DNA of 5,092 bases from Frankiaceae bacterium (GCA_030840665.1 JAVEEB010000362.1:1-5092); one strand, 5' to 3'; shown: positions 1-5,092, counted from the first letter of the stretch. Program-made: numbers and translations. The notes: generated by a model from the sequence alone, not told the origin.

Positions 1-690
1 GCTTCGGCGTACCTGCTCGAGCACGATGGTTTCCGCCTGCTCATCGACTGCGGCAGCGGCGCGTCCGGGGTTCTGCAGAACTACCTGAAGATCGGCGACC
101 TCGACGCGATCATCATCAGCCACCTGCACGCCGATCACTGCCTCGACCTCGTGCCGCTGAGCACCGGCCGTCGGTACCACCCCAATGCCCCCTTCGCGAC
201 ACTGCCCGTTTACGGCCCCGACGGGTTGCAGCAGCGCGTGTGCAACGCCTTCGACCGCTGGCCGGCCGACTCCCTCGACGGAGTCTTCTCGTTCGGCCTG
301 ATCGCCGCCGGCGCGTACGAGATCGGCCCTTTCCGTGTCGACACCGCGCGGATGGCGCACCCCGTCGAGACGTACGGGATGCGGTTCACGGCGGGGGAGC
401 GCAGCATCACGTACTCCTCCGACACCGGCCCGTGCGAGGCGCTCGTCGAGCTCGCGCAGGACACCGACCTGTTGCTGTGCGAGGCGACCAACGTCGACGG
501 CGAGGAAGCCCCCGGTCTGCACCTCACGGCGCGCCAGGCGGGCGACCATGCGGGTCGTGCACGCGCCCGCCGTCTCATCCTCACGCACCTGCCGCCGTGG
601 GCCGACCCGATGCGCGCGCTGTCACAGGCATCAGGTGGGTATTCCGGCACGATCGAGTGCGCGAAGCCCGGCCAGGTCGTTCAGTTCTGA
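1..690 (+). CDS. MBL-fold metallohydrolase, likely Rv1339-like cyclic nucleotide phosphodiesterase (5' partial)
   Basis: The frame is open from base 1 to the TGA at 688-690, giving 229 visible residues. By comparison with typical relatives, about 20 N-terminal residues with the first beta strand lie outside the window. Visible metal-binding signature: SHLHADH with H41, H43, D45 and H46 (visible numbering), then H120 in MAHPVETYG, D141 in SSDTGP and H196 in LTHLPP. This is the full set for a two-metal RNase Z-like metallo-beta-lactamase fold. The stretch HLTARQAGDHAGRA before the last histidine is typical of the actinobacterial family next to rph. The family member Rv1339 of M. tuberculosis has been reported as an atypical class II cAMP phosphodiesterase, so a soluble cytoplasmic phosphodiesterase role is inferred here, not shown. 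RNase Z itself is less likely because no exosite arm is visible. The family call is firm; the substrate is uncertain. Confidence 0.9.
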   Translation, partial: ASAYLLEHDGFRLLIDCGSGASGVLQNYLKIGDLDAIIISHLHADHCLDLVPLSTGRRYHPNAPFATLPVYGPDGLQQRVCNAFDRWPADSLDGVFSFGLIAAGAYEIGPFRVDTARMAHPVETYGMRFTAGERSITYSSDTGPCEALVELAQDTDLLLCEATNVDGEEAPGLHLTARQAGDHAGRARARRLILTHLPPWADPMRALSQASGGYSGTIECAKPGQVVQF

Positions 691-695
691 CATCG

Positions 696-708
696 TGTAC
701 GACGTACA
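696..708. promoter_or_regulatory. Small perfect dyad TGTAC-GAC-GTACA upstream of rph
   Basis: The 54-base gap between the MBL stop and rph holds TGTAC, a three-base spacer, then its exact reverse complement GTACA. It is followed at 711-721 by a second odd palindrome, AAGAA-A-TTCTT, in a stretch noticeably richer in A and T than the surrounding genes. The position, just ahead of the rph ribosome-binding site, would suit an operator or an internal promoter region. I could not identify convincing -35 and -10 boxes, and a 5-bp arm can arise by chance, so this is only a candidate. Confidence 0.25.
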
Positions 709-744
709 AGAAGAAATTCTTTAACCCACACAGGAGATATTTCA

Positions 745-1464
745 GTGCCTCGCCCCGATGACCGCGCCAACGACCAGCTGCGCGACGTGCGCATCACGCG
801 CAACTGGCTGGACCACGCCGAGGGCTCGGTGCTCGTGGAGTACGGGCGCACACGCGTGCTCTGCGCGGCCAGTGTGGTGGAAGGTGTGCCGCGCTGGCGC
901 AAGGGCAGCGGCCTGGGTTGGGTGACGACGGAGTACGCGATGTTGCCGCGCGCGACGCACACCCGCAGCGACCGCGAGTCGGTCAAGGGCCGCATCGGCG
1001 GACGCACGCACGAGATCAGCCGGCTCGTCGGGCGCAGCCTGCGCAGCGTCATCGACCTGTCGAAGCTGGGGGAAAACACGATCACGCTGGACTGCGATGT
1101 GCTGCAGGCCGACGGCGGCACGCGCACAGCCGCGATCACGGGTGCGTATGTCGCCCTGGTCGACGCGTGTTCCTGGCTGCGGGACAAGGGTTCGCTCAAA
1201 GTCGACCCCATCACCACCTCGGTCGCGGCCGTCAGCGTCGGGATCATCGACGGCGAGCCCCGGCTCGACCTCGAGTACACGGAGGATGTCCGCGCGGAGA
1301 CGGACATGAACGTCGTCGTCCGCGGCGACGGCGGGCTCGTCGAGGTGCAGGGCACCGCGGAGGGCGCGCCGTTCTCCCGCACCGAGCTCGATGCCCTGCT
1401 GGACCTCGCGATCGGCGGCTGCGAGCAGCTCGCCGTCCTGCAGGCGGAGGCACTGGAACGATGA
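745..1464 (+). CDS. rph: Ribonuclease PH (tRNA nucleotidyltransferase)
   Basis: RNase PH is a phosphate-dependent 3'-5' exoribonuclease that trims tRNA 3' ends and releases nucleoside diphosphates; the family forms hexameric rings. The 239-residue product has the usual length. Visible family features are the N-terminal RxDgR-like region ending in EYGRTRVLC (32-40), [15 protein letters not shown] (86-100) with R87 and R93, the phosphate-binding [12 protein letters not shown] (124-135) with R127, and [15 protein letters not shown] (177-191), whose D181 and D187 match the metal-binding catalytic aspartates. The start is GTG at 745, chosen because AGGAG at 732-736 sits 8 bases upstream and no in-frame alternative has a better site. 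It ends in the overlap with rdgB, as in many actinobacteria. Nothing is truncated or missing. Identification is very secure. Confidence 0.97.
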   Translation: MPRPDDRANDQLRDVRITRNWLDHAEGSVLVEYGRTRVLCAASVVEGVPRWRKGSGLGWVTTEYAMLPRATHTRSDRESVKGRIGGRTHEISRLVGRSLRSVIDLSKLGENTITLDCDVLQADGGTRTAAITGAYVALVDACSWLRDKGSLKVDPITTSVAAVSVGIIDGEPRLDLEYTEDVRAETDMNVVVRGDGGLVEVQGTAEGAPFSRTELDALLDLAIGGCEQLAVLQAEALER

Positions 1465-2075
1465 CCGCGCGCGTCGTGCTGGCCACGCGGAATGCCGGCA
1501 AGATTGCCGAGCTGCGGGCGATCCTCGCCGGCGCCGGGCTGGACATCGAGTTGGTCGGCGTTGACGCGTTCCCGGAGTTGGAGGACGTGGCCGAAACCGG
1601 CGACACGTTTGCCGCGAACGCGTTGCTCAAGGCCCGAGCGGTGAGCGTTGCAACAGGATTGCCGGCCATCGCGGACGACAGCGGCCTGTCCGTCGATGCC
1701 CTGAACGGGATGCCCGGCATCTTCTCGGCGCGCTGGGCAGGCAGGCACGGCGACGACGAGGCGAACCTCCAGCTCGTGCTGGCGCAACTCAGCGACGTGC
1801 CCGACGAGCGGCGCGGGGCGGAGTTCGTGTGCGCCGCCGTGTACGTGGACCCGACCGGGCGTGAGGCCGTCTGCCAGGAAGTCATGCGCGGCCACATCAT
1901 CCGGACACCGCGCGGCGACAACGGCTTCGGCTACGACCCGATTTTCGCCTTCGCGGACGGCCCGCTGACGACCGCCGAGATGTCGGCAGCCGACAAGAAC
2001 GCGGTCAGCCATCGAGGGAAGGCCTTCCGCGCCCTGGCCGCCCTGCTGACCGAAGGGTCCGAGGGGCTGCTGTAG
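1461..2075 (+). CDS. rdgB: XTP/dITP (non-canonical purine NTP) pyrophosphatase, RdgB/HAM1 family
   Basis: This housecleaning enzyme hydrolyses XTP, ITP and dITP to the monophosphate and pyrophosphate, keeping deaminated purines out of DNA and RNA. The 204-residue protein shows every family block: ATRNAGK (8-14) at the N-terminus, [14 protein letters not shown] (45-58), [21 protein letters not shown] (71-91), which includes the acidic metal and base residues, GFGYDPIF (155-162) and the C-terminal [10 protein letters not shown] (179-188). The ATG at 1461 overlaps the rph stop as ATGA, which implies translational coupling, and the first residues match the family start. The frame stays open upstream to 918, but that extension only shadows rph in another frame. 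Length and motifs are normal. It is the last gene of the tightly packed rph-rdgB pair, 58 bases before the next gene. Confidence 0.97.
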   Translation: MTARVVLATRNAGKIAELRAILAGAGLDIELVGVDAFPELEDVAETGDTFAANALLKARAVSVATGLPAIADDSGLSVDALNGMPGIFSARWAGRHGDDEANLQLVLAQLSDVPDERRGAEFVCAAVYVDPTGREAVCQEVMRGHIIRTPRGDNGFGYDPIFAFADGPLTTAEMSAADKNAVSHRGKAFRALAALLTEGSEGLL

Positions 2076-2133
2076 CACTAGATGTGGGCGTGGCGCACTG
2101 TGACGTCTACACAACGGTCAGCGAGGTGCGACG

Positions 2134-2877
2134 ATGGCGGCCATGGACGACGGCGTCGAGGTCCAACTCGGGGGCGCGCCCTCGCACGTCCGGCGACGCG
2201 GCGGCGTGGTCACCCGTGCGGCGGGCCCGTGGACCTCGAGCGTGCACGCCCTGTTGCACCACCTGCAGGACTCGGGCCTGCTGGTGCCGGAGCCCTTCGG
2301 CGTCGAGGCCGACCGCGAGGTGCTGCGCTTCCTGCTGGGCGACGTGCCGAGCGAGCCGTACGGCGACGACGTCTGGACGGAAGAGTCGCTGGTCGCGGCC
2401 GGCACGCTGCTGCGGCGGATCCACGACGCGACCGCCGGTTTCGTGTTGCGCGGCGAGCGGTGGCAGCTCCCGGCCGTCGAACCGCGAGAAGTGATGTGCC
2501 ACAACGATTTGGCGCCGTACAACACGGTCTTCCGCGACGGGCTGCCGGTGGGGGCGATCGACTGGGACACGGCCGCGCCGGGCCCGCGCCTTCGTGACAT
2601 CGCGTACGTGGCGTACCGCTGGGTGCCCTTGCAGGCCCCGAGTCATGGCAACGGTCCGACCGACGCGCTCGAGCGCGCGCGCCGCCTGCGGCTATTCCTG
2701 ACGGCGTACGGGTCGGACGTCACCGAGCGGGAGGTTGTTGCCGCGGCGCTGGAGCGGGTGCGCGAACTCCGGAGCCACGCGACGGCTCGGGTCGAGGTCG
2801 ACGAGTCCGTTCGCGATCATCTGCCGCTCTACGACGCCGACGTGGCCTATCTGGAAGCGGCCGGCCCAGCGCTCTGA
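2134..2877 (+). CDS. APH-type phosphotransferase family protein, substrate unknown
   Basis: The 247-residue product is a short member of the aminoglycoside phosphotransferase/choline kinase-like fold. Visible in the C-lobe are the catalytic-loop Brenner motif HNDLAPYN (123-130) with D125 as probable base and N130 as metal ligand, IDWD (142-145) with D143 in the DFG-like position, and RDIAYVAYRW (154-163). The N-lobe is short and poorly conserved: the VVTRAAGPW segment (25-33) lies where an ATP-binding lysine would be sought but offers R28 instead. The start is the ATG at 2134, with GAGG at 2123-2126 seven bases upstream; an in-frame ATG at 2143 is a weaker alternative. It lies 58 bases after rdgB and could be co-transcribed. 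Such small proteins phosphorylate varied small molecules and are often wrongly labelled as antibiotic-resistance genes. The fold is well supported; no substrate is indicated. One leucine codon (2692-2694) is the rare CTA. Confidence 0.85.
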   Translation: MAAMDDGVEVQLGGAPSHVRRRGGVVTRAAGPWTSSVHALLHHLQDSGLLVPEPFGVEADREVLRFLLGDVPSEPYGDDVWTEESLVAAGTLLRRIHDATAGFVLRGERWQLPAVEPREVMCHNDLAPYNTVFRDGLPVGAIDWDTAAPGPRLRDIAYVAYRWVPLQAPSHGNGPTDALERARRLRLFLTAYGSDVTEREVVAAALERVRELRSHATARVEVDESVRDHLPLYDADVAYLEAAGPAL

Positions 2878-2881
2878 CGCT

Positions 2882-2915
2882 GCCGTCCCAAGCACGCGTC
2901 GGAGCCACGGACGGC
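2882..2915. terminator. Weak hairpin after the kinase stop and downstream of the tRNA
   Basis: GCCGTCC (2882-2888) pairs perfectly with GGACGGC (2909-2915) across a 20-base loop. It starts four bases after the kinase stop and lies just beyond the tRNA 3' end on the opposite strand, where a bidirectional terminator would be useful. There is no T-tract on either strand and the loop is long, so the evidence is position plus one 7-bp stem. Confidence 0.3.
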
Positions 2916-2925
2916 CGAAGCTGAG

Positions 2926-3007
2926 TGCGAGAGAGGGGACTTGAACCCCTACGCCCGAAGGCACGGGTGCCTAAGACCCGCGCGTCTGCCGATTCCGCCA
3001 CTCTCGC
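2926..3007 (-). tRNA. tRNA-Leu (anticodon UAG)
   Basis: The minus-strand sequence folds as a complete class II tRNA. The acceptor stem GCGAGAG pairs with CTCTCGC (2927-2933 on the plus strand) and is followed by discriminator A, the base expected for leucine. The D arm is GCG...CGC with the GAATCGGCAGA loop. The anticodon stem CGGGT/ACCCG encloses CTTAGGC, giving anticodon TAG and G37. The long variable arm GCC-TTCG-GGC is a leucine/serine/tyrosine trait. The T arm is AGGGG-TTCAAGT-CCCCT. CCA is not encoded (the following bases read CTC), so it must be added enzymatically. It should read CUA and, by wobble, other CUN codons. A possible -10 TACGCT lies 14 to 19 bases upstream (3021-3026 on the plus strand), without a convincing -35. 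It is not the UUA-reading bldA tRNA. Confidence 0.97.
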
Positions 3008-3053
3008 AGTGACGTCGCACAGCGTACGACAGCCAAGGGGCGGCTCGGGTTGT

Positions 3054-3091
3054 TGAAGCGGAAGTGGTCACAGGACGCCACTTTCGCTTCA
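3054..3091. terminator. Long 14-bp hairpin between bcp and tRNA-Leu, probable terminator
   Basis: TGAAGCGGAAGTGG (3054-3067) pairs with CCACTTTCGCTTCA (3078-3091) over a 10-base loop. Thirteen pairs are Watson-Crick and one is G-U when read as plus-strand RNA; that pair becomes an A-C mismatch in minus-strand RNA. The hairpin begins 41 bases downstream of the bcp stop on the minus strand and 46 bases before the tRNA. It would therefore end bcp transcription, and it also faces read-through from the plus-strand kinase gene. No U-tract follows on either strand, which is common among actinobacterial terminators. Confidence 0.6.
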
Positions 3092-3132
3092 CTGATGCCA
3101 TCGCGATCGCGGGCGTGAGCCGACTTACCGCG

Positions 3133-3603
3133 TCAGCGGAGCCCGAGATCGCGGCGCAGCTTGTCGACGTGCCCGGTCGCCTTGATGTTGTAGAAGGCCT
3201 GTTCGATGAGCCCGTCCGCGCCGATGACGAACGTGGATCGGATCACGCCCGTCACGAGCTTGCCGTACAAGGACTTCTGGCCGTAGGCGCCGTACGCCGT
3301 GAGCACCTGCTTGTCGGTGTCGGCCACCAAGGGGTACGGCAGCGAGTACGCATCCCGGAACTTGGCGAGCTTGGCCGGGGCGTCCGGCGAGATCCCGAGG
3401 ACCGCGTAACCCGCGTCGGCGAGGACGGCGCCCGCGTCCCGGAAATCGCAGGCCTCCTTCGTGCAACCAGGGGTCATCGCCGCCGGGTAGGCGAAAAGCA
3501 GGACGCGCTTTCCGCGGTACGACGAGAGCGACACCGGGGCCCCGTCGGCATCGGGCAGCGTGAACTCCGGGGCGGGATCTCCGGCGGCGAGACGGTCAGC
3601 CAC
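3133..3603 (-). CDS. bcp: Peroxiredoxin, BCP/PrxQ family (thiol-dependent peroxidase)
   Basis: This protein reduces hydrogen peroxide and organic hydroperoxides using thiol donors such as thioredoxin, acting in the cytoplasm. The 156-residue protein has the usual BCP length and a thioredoxin-like fold starting GDPAPEFTLPD (8-18). The active site MTPGCTKEAC (43-52) has peroxidatic C47, T44 in the conserved TPGC context and C52 five residues later, the resolving cysteine of PrxQ-type enzymes. R122 in IRSTFVIG is the conserved active-site arginine. The start is GTG (3601-3603), chosen because AGGAGG (complement of 3612-3617) lies 8 bases upstream. The gene is monocistronic, divergent from the DUF3618 gene and followed by a strong hairpin at 3054-3091. 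No OxyR or Fur site could be recognised in the short divergent gap. Identification is secure. Confidence 0.96.
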   Translation of the reverse strand: MADRLAAGDPAPEFTLPDADGAPVSLSSYRGKRVLLFAYPAAMTPGCTKEACDFRDAGAVLADAGYAVLGISPDAPAKLAKFRDAYSLPYPLVADTDKQVLTAYGAYGQKSLYGKLVTGVIRSTFVIGADGLIEQAFYNIKATGHVDKLRRDLGLR

Positions 3604-3654
3604 GTGGCGGCCCTCCTATGATCGACTTCTAGCCAGTGTCGCTGCGCGGCGTGA

Positions 3655-3670
3655 CCCGCCAAAAGGTGGG
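3655..3670 (+). promoter_or_regulatory. Tetraloop hairpin covering the DUF3618 ribosome-binding site
   Basis: CCCGCC (3655-3660), the loop AAAA and GGTGGG (3665-3670) form a 6-bp stem with one G-U pair immediately before the ATG at 3673. The purine-rich arm AAGGTGGGG is also the only plausible Shine-Dalgarno sequence, so folding would mask it. This is a structural observation; a regulatory role is not shown. Confidence 0.35.
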
Positions 3671-3672
3671 GT

Positions 3673-4092
3673 ATGCGACCGGGCATGGCTGACGCAGACA
3701 TTGAGGACGTGCGGGACGTGACGGAACCCGAAGACCTTGAGCACCACATCGAGCGCACGCGCGATGACCTGGCCATCACCATCGACGCGATCGCCGACCG
3801 CGTGAGCCCCAAGCGGGTCGCCAGCCGCGGAGTTGCGACCGCCAAGGGCGCGGCGCACAACGCGATGGACGCCGCCCGCACGGCCATGATCGCCGCGCAG
3901 CAGAAGGTCGCGGATCTCCGCGACCAGCGCGGCTGGTCGGCCAACGAGGCACCCGACAAACTGCCGACCCTGGAGCCGACGTCGTACACGGTGGAGCGCC
4001 GCCAGCCGAACACGAAGGCCATCGTCGCCGGAGTGGCCGTGGCGGGCCTGGTCGTGGCGATGCTGCTGCGCCGCCGGTCGGGCCGCCGCTAG
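3673..4092 (+). CDS. DUF3618-type small membrane-anchored protein
   Basis: The 139-residue protein has the layout of the actinobacterial DUF3618 family. It has an acidic N-terminus, then the family core HHIERTRDDLAITIDAI (24-40) followed by ADRVSPKRVA, a helical alanine-rich middle (52-86, possibly coiled coil), and one C-terminal membrane helix at about 116-132 (AIVAGVAVAGLVVAMLL) followed by RRRSGRR. The positive tail suggests the C-terminus stays in the cytoplasm. The function of the family is not established. The ATG at 3673 is preferred because AAGG (3663-3666) is six bases upstream; an in-frame ATG at 3685, giving MADADIEDV, is possible but has poorer spacing. It is divergent from bcp with a 69-base gap, an arrangement I recall as common in actinomycetes. 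The gene looks intact; the family call is by motif and topology. Confidence 0.8.
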   Translation: MRPGMADADIEDVRDVTEPEDLEHHIERTRDDLAITIDAIADRVSPKRVASRGVATAKGAAHNAMDAARTAMIAAQQKVADLRDQRGWSANEAPDKLPTLEPTSYTVERRQPNTKAIVAGVAVAGLVVAMLLRRRSGRR

Positions 4093-4152
4093 CCCTCCGC
4101 CGCCAAGCCTCCGCCTTTGACGGCCCGCCAATACTGGGTGCCCGCGAGTCGG

Positions 4153-4183
4153 TTGACACCTGCGGCCCGGGCCGTGGGAGAGT
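4153..4183 (+). promoter_or_regulatory. Candidate promoter for the cbtBA riboswitch transcript
   Basis: A perfect -35 hexamer TTGACA (4153-4158) stands 38 bases before the first riboswitch helix. The best -10 match is the weak GAGAGT (4178-4183) at a 19-base spacing, which would start transcription near 4190, just before the aptamer. The spacer contains the perfect palindrome CGGCCCGGGCCG (4163-4174). The -35 box and the distance to the aptamer are good evidence; the -10 is weak. The 60 bases before it, from the DUF3618 stop, show no recognisable element. Confidence 0.55.
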
Positions 4184-4195
4184 GCGGAAGTCCCA

Positions 4196-4342
4196 ATGCG
4201 ATGGCGCGCAGGAAGCCGGTGAAAGTCCGGCGCGGTTGCGCCACTGTGACCGGGGAGCGAACCTCAGCTGTTGACCACGGCCCTCGGGCCGGAAGGTCGA
4301 GGGGAGCGCCGATCCGGAGCCAGGAAACTGACGTCATCGCAT
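4196..4342 (+). ncRNA. Cobalamin (B12) riboswitch aptamer
   Basis: This leader carries the conserved cobalamin-aptamer core in order: GAAGCCGGTGAAAGTCCGGC (4212-4231) with hairpin GCCGG/CCGGC, then GCCACTGTGA (4240-4249), GGGGAGCGAA (4252-4261), a peripheral GC-rich hairpin (4273-4298, GACC...GGTC) and the B12 box GCCAGGAAACTGACGTC (4319-4335). The closing stem ATGCGATG (4196-4203) with CATCGCAT (4335-4342) is perfect over 8 bp. Such RNAs bind adenosylcobalamin, or another cobalamin, and switch off the downstream gene. The target here, cbtBA, is a classic B12-riboswitch regulon member. The identification rests on several separate conserved blocks and on context. I could not assign the L5-L13 kissing contact by eye or tell which cobalamin form is preferred. 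Confidence 0.95.
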
Positions 4343-4377
4343 CCGCCACATCGGGGTCGCACAACCCCGGACGGAGG
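4342..4377 (+). promoter_or_regulatory. cbtB: Riboswitch expression platform hiding the cbtB ribosome-binding site
   Basis: Directly after the aptamer, CGGGGT (4352-4357) pairs with ACCCCG (4364-4369) around the loop CGCACA. The stem can extend through TCCG (4342-4345) pairing with CGGA (4372-4375). CGGA overlaps the Shine-Dalgarno GGAGG (4373-4377), which is 8 bases before the GTG start. No T-tract follows, so control at translation initiation rather than transcription termination is inferred, as is usual for high-G+C actinobacterial B12 riboswitches. This hairpin is probably the partner of the aptamer loop interaction. Confidence 0.65.
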
Positions 4378-4385
4378 TCACTGTC

Positions 4386-4586
4386 GTGACTCACACTTTG
4401 CGTATCGCCCTGCCGCGCGTTGCCGTCGGCGCCGTCGTCGCCGTCGCACTCTTCCTGATGTACGCCGTCCTCCTCGACCAGGGCGCGATCTTGCAGCCCT
4501 TCGTCGGCCGGATGAGCTCGATGGCGATGTTCCTGCACGAGTTCGCCCACGACGCGCGGCACATGCTCGGCGCTCCGTGTCACTAG
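4386..4586 (+). CDS. cbtB: CbtB, small subunit of predicted cobalt transporter
   Basis: CbtB is a one-helix membrane protein thought to work with CbtA in B12-regulated cobalt uptake; the assignment comes from riboswitch control and gene context rather than much biochemistry. The 66-residue product has the family form. A hydrophobic helix (about 12-30, VAVGAVVAVALFLMYAVLL) is followed by the metal-ligand-like tail FLHEFAHDARHMLGAPCH (49-66), with H51, H55, D56, H59, C65 and H66 able to bind cobalt. The start is GTG at 4386 behind GGAGG at 4373-4377. The reading frame is too short to be judged by length, but the C-terminal motif is diagnostic. It lies 43 bases after the aptamer, and the stop is one base before cbtA, so the two are coupled. 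Confidence 0.93.
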   Translation: MTHTLRIALPRVAVGAVVAVALFLMYAVLLDQGAILQPFVGRMSSMAMFLHEFAHDARHMLGAPCH

Positions 4587-4587
4587 C

Positions 4588-5092
4588 GTGATCGGCCGCC
4601 TCGTCGGTCGCGGGGCGCTTGCAGGGTTGATCGCCGGTCTCGTTGAGGCGGCCTACGGGCTCGCCTTCGTCGAGCCGAGCCTGCAACGTGCTATCGACCT
4701 GGAATCGGCGCGCCCCAAGTCAGTCGGCGAAGCGCCGACGGAGCTCGTCAGCCGGGCCGGGCAGCATGTCGGCCTTGTCGTCGGGCTCGCCGTCGTCGGG
4801 CTCACCCTGGGCCTTTTGTACGGCGTGGCGCTGGCCCTTGTGCACCGTTCGCGTGGCGCCCTGGAGTCCTGGGCACCGGGCGACGTGTGGCGGGAGTCGG
4901 TCCGCCTCGCGGCCGTCGGCTTCGCCGGGATGCACGTGATCGCGTTCGTGCGCTACCCGGCGAACCCGCCGGGCATCGGCGGGCCGGACACGATCAATGC
5001 GCGGACGGATGCGTGGCTGCTCGCCGTGCTCCTCGGCCTGTTCGCGGCCGCCCTCGCCTGGCGGATTGCCGCTCTTCTCGTCGAGCGTGGGG
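4588..5092 (+). CDS. cbtA: CbtA, membrane subunit of predicted cobalt transporter (3' partial)
   Basis: The frame opens with GTG at 4588, one base after the cbtB stop, and stays open for 168 codons to the window edge without a stop. There is no separate Shine-Dalgarno, so translation is probably coupled to cbtB. Predicted membrane helices lie at about 8-27, 61-86, 105-121 and 143-165; a further C-terminal helix is expected outside the window, since family members usually have five. Family marks are the conserved acidic E20 in the first helix, FVEPSL (27-32) after it, and the loop VRYPANPPGIGGPDTINART (121-140), which is the clearest CbtA signature. The protein is a presumed B12-repressed cobalt importer acting with CbtB. 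Homology, riboswitch and gene order agree. The first residues could shift slightly if another start is used. Confidence 0.93.
   Translation, partial: MIGRLVGRGALAGLIAGLVEAAYGLAFVEPSLQRAIDLESARPKSVGEAPTELVSRAGQHVGLVVGLAVVGLTLGLLYGVALALVHRSRGALESWAPGDVWRESVRLAAVGFAGMHVIAFVRYPANPPGIGGPDTINARTDAWLLAVLLGLFAAALAWRIAALLVERG

Noticed and set aside
1..690. RNase Z (tRNA 3' endonuclease) as the identity of the MBL protein
   Set aside because: The metal ligands are shared, but no exosite arm is visible and the rph-linked family resembles Rv1339 instead.
918..1460. N-terminal extension of the rdgB frame back to 918
   Set aside because: The extension is arginine-rich out-of-frame translation of rph; the RdgB family starts at the ATG at 1461, which overlaps the rph stop.
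681..2114. Long minus-strand open frame (477 codons) opposite rph and rdgB
   Set aside because: It is the antisense shadow of two securely identified genes, shows no protein-family motif, and arises from high-G+C codon bias.
2076..2133. Terminator or promoter between rdgB and the kinase gene
   Set aside because: Only short imperfect pairings and no convincing -35/-10 boxes are visible in these 58 bases.
2134..2877. Aminoglycoside-resistance gene
   Set aside because: Only the general kinase fold is supported; there is no mobile-element context, and small members of this fold act on many substrates.
2926..3007. bldA-type tRNA or an integration site in the tRNA gene
   Set aside because: The anticodon is TAG, not TAA, and neither an integrase nor a repeated copy of the tRNA 3' end is present in the window.
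3064..3621. Plus-strand open frame of 185 codons
   Set aside because: It is the antisense shadow of bcp and runs through the hairpin at 3054-3091.
4117..4389. Plus-strand open frame of 90 codons across the cbtB leader
   Set aside because: It covers the promoter and the cobalamin aptamer, whose conserved RNA blocks explain the sequence; no ribosome-binding site or protein motif is seen.

Overview
The window is a G+C-rich stretch of ordinary chromosomal DNA from an actinobacterium. The evidence is the strong G/C preference at third codon positions, GTG starts behind good Shine-Dalgarno sites, and a gene order (metallo-beta-lactamase protein, rph, rdgB) that is also found in Mycobacterium (the Rv1339 to Rv1341 region) and other actinomycetes. 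The genus cannot be fixed by reading alone. No insertion sequence, integrase, CRISPR array or phage gene is visible.

Layout. Positions 1-690 carry the 3' part of an MBL-fold phosphodiesterase-like gene. A short AT-rich gap with a small perfect dyad separates it from rph (745-1464, RNase PH), which overlaps rdgB (1461-2075, XTP/dITP pyrophosphatase) by ATGA. A small APH-type kinase of unknown substrate follows at 2134-2877. On the minus strand come a tRNA-Leu with anticodon UAG (2926-3007) and a bcp/PrxQ peroxiredoxin (3133-3603), with a 14-bp hairpin between them. Reading away from bcp on the plus strand is a small DUF3618-type membrane-anchored protein (3673-4092). The right end holds a cobalamin riboswitch (about 4196-4377) with a TTGACA-type promoter in front. 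It leads into cbtB (4386-4586) and cbtA (4588 to the window edge), which encode the predicted cobalt transporter.

How the parts work together. rph and rdgB form a translationally coupled RNA-processing and nucleotide-sanitation pair. The MBL protein may share their operon and, by homology to Rv1339, may hydrolyse cyclic nucleotides. bcp is an independent peroxide-defence gene. cbtBA is a self-contained, B12-repressed cobalt-uptake unit: when adenosylcobalamin is plentiful, the leader is expected to hide the cbtB ribosome-binding site. cbtA has no stop codon before position 5092, and the MBL gene lacks its start, so both end genes are partial.

No clearly new biological system is visible. The best second looks are the riboswitch expression platform, the dyads in the rph and cbtB upstream regions, the orphan kinase, and the hairpins around the tRNA and in front of the DUF3618 gene.
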